From positions 1-19,506 of the forward strand of contig CAYOOT010000051.1 of assembly GCA_964405665.1 (NCBI GenBank): a stretch of 19,506 bases of DNA, given 5' to 3'. The position numbers and the translations under genes were made by a program. The notes beneath the pieces are model-generated. The model made no database searches. It saw only the letters and a program-made list of their open reading frames with translations, and was not told where the DNA came from. Numbering within the stretch: the stretch's first letter is position 1; every line of letters starts with the position of its first letter. This DNA is from CAYOOT01 sp964405665. GTDB taxonomy: Bacteria > Bdellovibrionota_C > UBA2361 > SZUA-149 > CAZDWZ01. Shown here piece by piece: positions 1-5,214 of the stretch.

Positions 1-1
1 T

Positions 2-229
2 TTAATCAATGTTCCTGTTAAAGCCAAAATTCCTTTTCAGAACAAGCCAGGAATCATGACTTGCGTGGAAAATGCCGAGAAAAAATTGGCAAAAACGGGA
101 AGAGTGCTTCTTCGTTATTCGGGAACGGAAGCTAAAGCAAGAGTAATGGTAGAGTGCGAAGATCAAAAGCTCTGTAATGATCTTGCTCAGGAAATTGCTG
201 AAAGTATCAAAAAGGAGCTTTCATTGTGA
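2..229 (+). CDS. glmM: Phosphoglucosamine mutase, C-terminal end (partial)
   Basis: This is the last 75 codons of a gene whose 5' part lies outside the window; the frame is open from base 2 to a TGA at 227-229. The translation holds the phosphate-binding loop of the alpha-D-phosphohexomutase C-terminal domain, RYSGTEAKARVMVE, with the R-x-S-G-T-E core. GlmM converts glucosamine-6-phosphate to glucosamine-1-phosphate in the cytoplasm, feeding UDP-GlcNAc for peptidoglycan and LPS. The RYSGTE form fits GlmM better than phosphomannomutase, but the catalytic serine and metal-binding loops are missing, so the assignment rests on this loop and on the following nnr-tsaE genes, a common companion set. 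Its stop overlaps the nnr start by 4 bp (GTGA), implying translational coupling. Confidence 0.85.
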   Translation, partial: LINVPVKAKIPFQNKPGIMTCVENAEKKLAKTGRVLLRYSGTEAKARVMVECEDQKLCNDLAQEIAESIKKELSL

Positions 230-1815
230 AAGTGTTAACTGCCGCTGAGATGAAAGCAGCAGACGAAGGAACATTTAATAAGATTTTAGTTCCTTCGCGA
301 GCAATTATGGAAACTGCAGGAAGAGCGGTTTTGGATTTTGTTCTTACTCAATGTGCCCCTCATTTAAATAAAAAAATTTTAATAGTTGCCGGCTCCGGAA
401 ATAATGGAGGAGATGGTTTGGTGCTGGCCAGAAATTTGCTGAACTTCAATTTAAAACCGAAGGTTCTTTTGTTAAAAGAACCTTCGGTTTTAAAAGCAGA
501 AGCAAGAGCTTGTTGTGATTCATATTTAAAAAGTAATGGAGATTGGGAAGTTGTTAAGGATCTGACATCTTTAGAGAAGGTATTAAAATCAGAGGAATAT
601 TCTTTGATTGTTGATGCGATTTTTGGAACTGGCTTTAAAGGAAAAACTGAAGGTCTTTCTGAATCAGTGATTAAGCTTTTAAATAAGTATTCCAAGAAAA
701 AACAAATTCCAATTTTAGCGATTGATTTACCCAGCGGGGTTTGTAGTGATTCTGCAGTAGTTCTTGGTGAGGCAATTTCTGCTAAATACACTTTAGCTTT
801 ACAATGCCTAAAGCCGGGGCATTTGCTTTATCCGGCAGCAGAACATTCTGGAAACTTATTTTGTGCAGATATTGGAATTGCTAATTATTTGCCGGAGATT
901 TTAGACATCCAGCGAGAGCTGATTGAAGAAGATTTTGTTTTTAATTTATTAAAAAATAATAATGCTTTTTCAGCTAATTCACATAAGGGCAGAAGGGGTC
1001 ATCTTGTAGTTTTTGGAGGATCTGAAGGAAAGTTTGGCGCGGCCAAGCTTTCGGCAGAGGCTGCCTTAAAATCCGGGGTTGGTTTAGTATCCCTTGCTTT
1101 TTTCGAGAAAGAGGCCACCAAAGTAAGCCCAAAATTAAAAGAATTAATGTGCATTGGGGTAAAAGCGGAAAAAGAAAATATTTTAAAAGCACTCAAAAAT
1201 AAAGATGCAGTAGTAATTGGTCCTGGATTTGGAACGTCAGGATCAGCCCAGAATTTGCTTGAAATTGTATTAGAAGCTTGTGTTGAATATAATCTCCCTT
1301 TAGTTATGGATGCCGATGCGATCAACATTTTAAGTGCTAACCCTCTTCTGCAAAAAAAATTACCTGAGAATACTGTGCTCACACCTCATCCTGCGGAAAT
1401 GGCTAGATTAAAATCATCTACAGTTATTGCCGTACAAGAAAAAAGATTAGAGGTGGCCGAGGAAATGGCAAAAAAACTTAATTCAATTGTTATTCTCAAG
1501 GGAGCAAGAACGATTATTTCATGCCCGGAAAAAGGTTTATTTATTAATCCAACGGCAACTGCGGTGCTCGGAACAGCTGGCACAGGCGATGTTTTATCGG
1601 GGGTAATCGGAGCATTTCTGGCTCAGGGTTTTGGAACGCTGCAAGCTTCTACTATTGCAGTTTATACCCATGGGAAGGCGGCTGAATTTTTAGAAGAAAA
1701 AAAAGGTCCTTATGGAATCATTGCCTCGGATGTGGGGAAACAAGTTCCGCTTGTGTTAAATAAATTATTGAAGAAGAAGCCTAATTTGTTGGGGATAATA
1801 AGGTCTATTGGTTAA
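226..1815 (+). CDS. nnr: Bifunctional NAD(P)H-hydrate epimerase / ADP-dependent NAD(P)H-hydrate dehydratase
   Basis: The enzyme repairs hydrated NADH and NADPH: the N-terminal YjeF_N domain interconverts the R and S epimers and the C-terminal ribokinase-like domain dehydrates the S form using ADP. Seen: GSGNNGGDG (residues 56-64), VDAIFGTG (129-136) and AIDLPSG in the epimerase half; RGHLVVFGGS, IGPGFGTS, MDADAINIL, LTPHPAEM and GTAGTGDVLSG (catalytic Asp455) in the dehydratase half. At 529 aa it is close to the usual ~500-515 aa. The GTG start is supported by AAAGGAG at 211-217, 8 nt upstream. It overlaps glmM by 4 bp. Two oddities: codons 76-90 are built on a perfect 21-bp-stem hairpin (450-494), and the last codons plus the stop lie inside a 39-bp-arm palindrome (1806-1907). 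Confidence 0.97.
   Translation: MKVLTAAEMKAADEGTFNKILVPSRAIMETAGRAVLDFVLTQCAPHLNKKILIVAGSGNNGGDGLVLARNLLNFNLKPKVLLLKEPSVLKAEARACCDSYLKSNGDWEVVKDLTSLEKVLKSEEYSLIVDAIFGTGFKGKTEGLSESVIKLLNKYSKKKQIPILAIDLPSGVCSDSAVVLGEAISAKYTLALQCLKPGHLLYPAAEHSGNLFCADIGIANYLPEILDIQRELIEEDFVFNLLKNNNAFSANSHKGRRGHLVVFGGSEGKFGAAKLSAEAALKSGVGLVSLAFFEKEATKVSPKLKELMCIGVKAEKENILKALKNKDAVVIGPGFGTSGSAQNLLEIVLEACVEYNLPLVMDADAINILSANPLLQKKLPENTVLTPHPAEMARLKSSTVIAVQEKRLEVAEEMAKKLNSIVILKGARTIISCPEKGLFINPTATAVLGTAGTGDVLSGVIGAFLAQGFGTLQASTIAVYTHGKAAEFLEEKKGPYGIIASDVGKQVPLVLNKLLKKKPNLLGIIRSIG
450..494. repeat. Perfect 21-bp inverted repeat with 3-nt loop inside nnr
   Basis: Arms 450-470 and 474-494 are exact reverse complements around the loop GTT (471-473). 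The core of the left arm reads ACCGAAGGTTC and of the right arm GAACCTTCGGT. The segment is in frame and encodes the linker/strand region LKPKVLLLKEPSVLK of the epimerase domain, which has the normal length for the family. The palindrome therefore coexists with a functional reading frame. Confidence 0.95.
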
Positions 1816-1907
1816 ACGGGCGGGCATAAAACCCGCCCCTACATTGCATTCCCAATGTGATATGAAATATGTAGGGGCGGGTTTTATGCCCGCCCGTTTA
1901 ACCAATA
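1806..1907. repeat. Long palindrome 1 (39-bp perfect arms) between nnr and tsaE
   Basis: Arms 1806-1844 and 1869-1907 are perfect reverse complements, separated by 24 nt. Each arm carries one copy of a ~34-bp unit, running from GTAGGGGCGGG to GCCCGCCCGTTTAACC, with the GTAGGGG ends facing the centre. Each unit can also fold on itself (GGGCGGG/CCCGCCC, 7-nt loop). The left arm includes the last codons and the TAA stop (1813-1815) of nnr. The element is strikingly GC-rich against its AT-rich surroundings. It could act as a terminator or mRNA-stabilising structure, though no T-run follows it. Confidence 0.95.
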
Positions 1908-1922
1908 TATTTTGAAAGTTTT

Positions 1923-2513
1923 TTGACGAAGAATATTTATTTAAATCAAAATTTTGTGAAATCATATAAAATCATAGAAAAAAAAGAATTCGATGAAGCT
2001 GCTGCACTGTTTGAGGTCAAGCCTGATATCGCCTTTTTTGTTTCATCTAAAGCCGGAACAAAGGAAATTTCTAAAATAATACTAGATATATTAGAGGCCG
2101 GAATGCTTGTCGGCGTAAGCGGACAACTGGGGGCGGGGAAAACTGAATTTGTTCGTTCTCTCTTAGCTGATCTGGGATTTAAAAAAGGAGTTTCCAGTCC
2201 TAGTTTTATTTTAGAAACAGAATATGAAATCCTTAAAAAAACAAGGAAAAATAAGGACATTTCTTTAGTTTCGCATTGGGATTTATATCGACTCAAACAA
2301 GAAACTATTCCTCCAGAAATATCAGAAAAAGTACTCGCCAAAAAAACTCTTACACTTGTCGAATGGCCCGGGAAAATACCAGCAATTAGGGATTTACTTT
2401 CTTTGGAAGTAATGATAGCAATGGCTAGCTTTCTTCCCCAATTAAGTAGTGATTCGGAAGAAGAACGAATTATTGGAGTTAAGTTTTACAGACAAGATTT
2501 ATATTTCAAGTAA
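1923..2513 (+). CDS. tsaE: tRNA t6A37 threonylcarbamoyladenosine biosynthesis ATPase TsaE
   Basis: TsaE is the cytoplasmic P-loop ATPase that drives the TsaD-TsaB complex in making t6A at position 37 of ANN-decoding tRNAs. Seen: Walker A GQLGAGKT (residues 67-74 from the TTG start), SSPSF, HWDLYRL (the family's H-x-D-x-Y-R motif) and VEWPGKIP. The product is 196 aa against the usual ~150; the excess is an N-terminal extension of about 45 residues with no motif I recognise. The start is uncertain: TTG at 1923 gives the full frame and GTG at 1956 is an in-frame alternative, neither with a clear Shine-Dalgarno. It follows nnr, a very common pairing, but here a long palindrome separates the two genes. 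Confidence 0.92.
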   Translation: MTKNIYLNQNFVKSYKIIEKKEFDEAAALFEVKPDIAFFVSSKAGTKEISKIILDILEAGMLVGVSGQLGAGKTEFVRSLLADLGFKKGVSSPSFILETEYEILKKTRKNKDISLVSHWDLYRLKQETIPPEISEKVLAKKTLTLVEWPGKIPAIRDLLSLEVMIAMASFLPQLSSDSEEERIIGVKFYRQDLYFK

Positions 2514-2578
2514 GAAATGTAAACTTTCTTTTTAGAGTGGGTAAAGTCCGCCTTGTAAGAAAATATTTGGTTAATTAA

Positions 2579-3817
2579 ATGGAAATGGATCCGTCCGATA
2601 TTGTAGTGATGAAATTTGGAGGTACCTCCGTTGGTTCCGTTGAGAGAATTCAAGCCGTAGCTAAGCGAGTAGCTAAACGTTTCAATCAAGAAAAGAAAAA
2701 AATAGTTGTTGTAGTTTCGGCGATGAGTGGAGAAACGGATCGTTTAATTGGCCTTGCCAAAAATATCACAGCAGGAGAATTGCCCCCGCGAGAATATCAT
2801 CAATTACTTGCTACCGGTGAACAGTCAAGTGCGGCCTTAACAGCTATGGCCATGGATCAAGAAGGCTTAAAAGCAGTTTCTCTTTTAGCCCCTCAAATAC
2901 CAATAAAAACCAAATTTGTTGGGGGACATAATTTAATATCCAGTGTGGACGGTGAAAAAATCAAGGAATTTTTAAGAGCAGGAATTGTGCCGGTAGTTGC
3001 CGGTTTCCAGGGAATTGATGAAACTGGATCTTATACAACATTGGGAAGAGGGGGATCTGACAATACTGCGGTGGCTATTGCTGCGGTGCTGGGACCGTGT
3101 CGTTGCGAAATTTTAACTGATGTTGATGGAGTGTATTCTGCAACCCCTCAAGTTTGTAAAAAAGCAAAAAAATTGGATTATCTAAATTATGAAGAAATGC
3201 TAGAGCTGGCAAATAGTGGTGCAAAAGTTTTACAAGCAAGAAGTGTTGCTCTTGCACATAAACATCGGGTACCATTAATTGTTTGTTCAAGTTTCTCGGA
3301 AGAAAAAGGTACAGCTATTGTTGAGGAGTATAAAGGTATGGAAGACGCAATTGTTTCAGGAATAACCAGTCGCTCCGATGAGGTTTTAATCAGCATGCGC
3401 AATTTGCCTGATGTTCCAGGAGTTGGAGCAAAATTGTTTAAGATGTTAGGCGACTGCAATGTGGTTTTGGATATGATAGTCCAAAGTTCAAGCTATAATA
3501 ACAGAGTAGATATCTCCATTACAGTGCCATATGACACTGCCGATGTAGCCTATAAAGTGCTTTCTACACAGGTGAAAATTGATTGGCCGGAAAGTACCAT
3601 TGATATCGATCGGGAAATTGCCAAGCTATCTGTAGTTGGTGAAGGAATGCGTAATCAAGCAGGGGTGGCTTTTAAGGTGTTTGATGTTCTTGCTAAACAA
3701 GGAATTAACGTAATGATGATTACCACCTCCGAAATCAAAATTTCTCTTGTAATTAAGCAAAAATTTGTTGAGCTAGCTGTTCGCTTATTGCATGAAAACT
3801 TGTTGGAAGAAGAATAA
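2579..3817 (+). CDS. lysC: Aspartokinase
   Basis: Phosphorylates L-aspartate, the first step to lysine, threonine, methionine and diaminopimelate. Seen: the amino-acid-kinase N-terminus MKFGGTSVGS (from residue 11), ATGEQSSAALTAMA, TLGRGGSDNTAVAIAA and EILTDVDGVYSATPQ. From about residue 265 there are two ACT-type regulatory domains with VPGVGAKLFKMLG and NQAGVAFKVFDVLAKQGINVMMITTSEIKIS. The length (412 aa) is that of a monofunctional aspartokinase with no homoserine dehydrogenase fusion. The tandem ACT domains imply feedback inhibition by lysine and/or threonine. ATG codons at 2579, 2585 and 2609 are all possible starts and none has a convincing Shine-Dalgarno; the family norm would fit 2609 as well as 2579. 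No hairpin terminator is visible after the stop. Confidence 0.97.
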   Translation: MEMDPSDIVVMKFGGTSVGSVERIQAVAKRVAKRFNQEKKKIVVVVSAMSGETDRLIGLAKNITAGELPPREYHQLLATGEQSSAALTAMAMDQEGLKAVSLLAPQIPIKTKFVGGHNLISSVDGEKIKEFLRAGIVPVVAGFQGIDETGSYTTLGRGGSDNTAVAIAAVLGPCRCEILTDVDGVYSATPQVCKKAKKLDYLNYEEMLELANSGAKVLQARSVALAHKHRVPLIVCSSFSEEKGTAIVEEYKGMEDAIVSGITSRSDEVLISMRNLPDVPGVGAKLFKMLGDCNVVLDMIVQSSSYNNRVDISITVPYDTADVAYKVLSTQVKIDWPESTIDIDREIAKLSVVGEGMRNQAGVAFKVFDVLAKQGINVMMITTSEIKISLVIKQKFVELAVRLLHENLLEEE

Positions 3818-3844
3818 TAGAAGCAGTTTTTTTCTTTACAGGGC

Positions 3845-3872
3845 TTGCATAAGTTATATACAAGTGTATTAA
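3845..3872 (+). promoter_or_regulatory. Possible sigma70-type promoter upstream of the HU gene
   Basis: TTGCAT (3845-3850), 16 nt, then TATTAA (3867-3872). It would start transcription near 3879 and give a leader of about 180 nt before the HU start, a leader that contains two short palindromes. A very similar TTGCAT-16-TATAGC pair lies before the epimerase gene at 17403. Assigned by eye only. Confidence 0.35.
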
Positions 3873-3896
3873 TTAATATCAGTTCTTAACCAGTTC

Positions 3897-3931
3897 TTTA
3901 TGATTAAATCATAAAGGATGAGGTTAACCTC
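3897..3931. promoter_or_regulatory. Two adjacent short palindromes, possible operator(s) of the HU gene
   Basis: TTTATGATT-A-AATCATAAA (3897-3915) is a perfect 9-bp inverted repeat around one base. Four bases later GAGGTTAACCTC (3920-3931) is a perfect 12-bp palindrome centred on GGTTAACC. The GGTTAA half-motif also occurs at 3886-3891 and 4023-4028 in the same region. Dyads of this size are typical of dimeric regulator sites; which protein would bind is unknown. Confidence 0.4.
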
Positions 3932-4058
3932 GGATTTCCTTTTAGATTTTTTAATTTAAATGGGAATTCAACATATGGAAAAATCATATTTGTTTTGACC
4001 ATTTGTGAATATAGGAAAGACGGGTTAATATTACAAACCACATTTTGGAGATAAACCA

Positions 4059-4403
4059 GTGGCTGGAAAAACATCAAAACCAACAACAAAAAACGTTAAA
4101 ATGCAAAAACCTAAAAACGGTGTTCAGTTTAATCAATCTGAATTTCTCAGCAATTTACAGCTTGCCTGTGAATTGGATAGCAGAAAATCAGCAAAGGAAG
4201 TTTATGAAAGCTTTGCCGGAATGATTCAAGCTGCTCTGAAGAAGGGATATAAAGTTCCACTTCCTGGTATTGGAAAAATTCAAGTACGTCATTCCAAAGC
4301 CAGAATGGGCAGAAACCCAAAGACTGGGGAATTGATTCATATTCCTGCTAGAAAAAGAGTAAGACTCTCTCCTAGCAAAGCTTTAAAAGAAGCAGTATTG
4401 TAA
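4059..4403 (+). CDS. HU/IHF-family nucleoid DNA-binding protein with basic N-terminal extension
   Basis: A small histone-like protein that binds and bends DNA. From about residue 24 the 114-aa product follows the Bac_DNA_binding fold: a helical dimerisation part (FNQSEFLSNLQLACELDSRK to IQAALKKGYKVPLPGIGKI), then the DNA-binding beta-arm region with RMGRNPKTGELIHIPARKRVRLSPSKALKEAV, including the R-N-P-x-T-G arm-tip signature. Typical HU is ~90 aa; the excess is a Lys/Thr-rich head (six Lys in the first 20 residues) likely to add DNA affinity. The GTG start at 4059 is preceded by GGAG (4047-4050) at 8 nt. The gene stands alone, with its own long upstream region and an intrinsic terminator at 4431-4463. 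HU or IHF subunit cannot be told apart from sequence alone. Confidence 0.93.
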   Translation: MAGKTSKPTTKNVKMQKPKNGVQFNQSEFLSNLQLACELDSRKSAKEVYESFAGMIQAALKKGYKVPLPGIGKIQVRHSKARMGRNPKTGELIHIPARKRVRLSPSKALKEAVL

Positions 4404-4430
4404 TTAAAAGCTTTTCTTTTTGAATTGAAG

Positions 4431-4463
4431 AGGCATCTTAATATTTATTAAGGTGCCTTTTTT
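4431..4463 (+). terminator. Intrinsic terminator of the HU gene
   Basis: AGGCATCTTAA (4431-4441) pairs with TTAAGGTGCCT (4448-4458), one G-T pair and otherwise perfect, with a 6-nt loop. It is followed by a T-run to 4463. It lies 28 nt after the HU stop. Its T-run overlaps the first bases of the palindrome at 4461. Confidence 0.88.
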
Positions 4464-4613
4464 ATTGGAGCGCGGACGTCCTCGTCCGCAACCTGGATTG
4501 TAGCACAGTATGAATCCTCAAAGTCTAGAAGTAATTTCATTAAAGATTGACCTTGAGAATTCTGTCTGAAAGACTTTCCAGGTTGCGGACGAGGACGTCC
4601 GCGCTCCAATAAA
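4461..4613. repeat. Long palindrome 2 (37-bp perfect arms, 79-nt spacer) after the HU gene
   Basis: Arms 4461-4497 and 4577-4613 are perfect reverse complements. The GC-rich core reads GGAGCGCGGACGTCCTCGTC and is itself hairpin-forming (CGGACG-TCCT-CGTCCG). The sequence is unrelated to the GTAGGGGC units of the other palindromes, so this is a second repeat family. The spacer 4498-4576 is AT-rich and has no recognisable content. The outer end of the left arm coincides with the T-run of the HU terminator, and the matching A's end the right arm. Confidence 0.93.
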
Positions 4614-4636
4614 TCTTCCTAAAGGCAAACGAATCA

Positions 4637-4645
4637 TGCTATAAT
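4637..4645 (+). promoter_or_regulatory. Extended -10 promoter of the 81-aa gene
   Basis: TGCTATAAT (TGnTATAAT) with no evident -35. Transcription would begin around 4652, only a few bases before the ATG at 4656, giving an almost leaderless mRNA. Confidence 0.4.
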
Positions 4646-4655
4646 TATATAGGTT

Positions 4656-4901
4656 ATGAAAGAAAATCCAAATAAAGCTGATCCTATTGAGACAAGCCAA
4701 GCTCTTGAAAAGAGTCCTGTTTCTAAAAAATTGGAAAAGCTTAAAACGGTTTCTTTAAAATTAATTGCTACCAGAAATACTTTGCCTCAACCTTTGTTTT
4801 GGTCTCTTTTTGGACATAAAATTGAAGAAATTCGAGCGGAAAGAAAAAAAGTTCGTGAAAAAAAAGCTCAAATGTTTAACTGCGACTGGCTAAAGTCCTA
4901 A
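4656..4901 (+). CDS. Hypothetical small charged protein (81 aa)
   Basis: I do not recognise this protein. It is soluble-looking, Lys/Glu-rich, with no signal peptide or membrane segment. The middle carries a short hydrophobic/aromatic stretch (TLPQPLFWSLFGHKIEE), followed by a helical, alternately charged run (EIRAERKKVREKKAQ) that could form a short coiled coil, and an end with one Cys (FNCDWLKS). The gene lies between palindrome 2 and the long region before the first kinase. The ATG at 4656 has no Shine-Dalgarno but sits just after a strong extended -10 box. The well-placed promoter and proper start and stop argue that it is real; lack of a recognised family keeps confidence moderate. Confidence 0.55.
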   Translation: MKENPNKADPIETSQALEKSPVSKKLEKLKTVSLKLIATRNTLPQPLFWSLFGHKIEEIRAERKKVREKKAQMFNCDWLKS

Positions 4902-5214
4902 TTTTATAGTATATTTCTGCATGTTTAATTGCGTTTAACCTTTCCTTCCTGCTTAAATTGGAAGACACAATGTTAAAATAAGATTTCCATTAAAATTTTT
5001 GATGTTAATGGCGATTTAACCTAGGAAAAATAACAGCTAGTTTTACTAACTGTATTGAATTGGCAATGACTGGTTAAGATAAACTTGTTGCGATGGTTTT
5101 TTTATGTAAAATTATCGCCATTGTTCATTATTAACCCCTGTTACTTAGCTAAAATATATTTGCTTCTGAGTGATGAGAATGTAGGGTCATATTGTTTTTA
5201 TTTACGGTGGGTAA
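4902..5214. other. 313-nt non-coding region before the kinase operon
   Basis: I see no gene, tRNA or clear terminator here. It holds an imperfect ~20-bp direct repeat: TGTTTAATTGCGTTTAACCT (4922-4941) and TGTTAATGGCGATTTAACCT (5003-5022). AATGGCGAT (5007-5015) recurs inverted as ATCGCCATT (5114-5122). GGTTAA/TTAACC occurs at 4935-4940, 5016-5021, 5072-5077 and 5131-5136. The arrangement looks like a control region for the downstream operon or a small RNA locus. No convincing -35/-10 pair could be fixed by eye. Confidence 0.5.

Noticed and set aside
360..1583. Several long minus-strand frames opposite nnr
   Set aside because: Shadows of the well-supported nnr reading frame; no recognisable motifs.
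1765..1965. Minus-strand 66-aa frame containing RAGIKPAPT and VGAGFMPAR
   Set aside because: It is the translation of palindrome 1. The KPAPT/GAGFMPA peptide is a familiar spurious product of GTAGGGGCGGG-type repeats, and the frame overlaps the ends of nnr and tsaE.
3904..4089. Minus-strand 61-aa hydrophobic frame upstream of the HU gene
   Set aside because: It overlaps the HU start and its ribosome-binding site and covers palindromic regulatory sequence; no start signal.
4518..4700. Minus-strand 60-aa frame across palindrome 2
   Set aside because: It consists of palindrome arm and spacer sequence and runs antisense into the 81-aa gene; no start signal.
4902..5214. Possible tRNA or riboswitch in the long non-coding region
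   Set aside because: I could find no cloverleaf with a T-loop GTTCRA pattern and no riboswitch core; only direct and inverted short repeats are visible.
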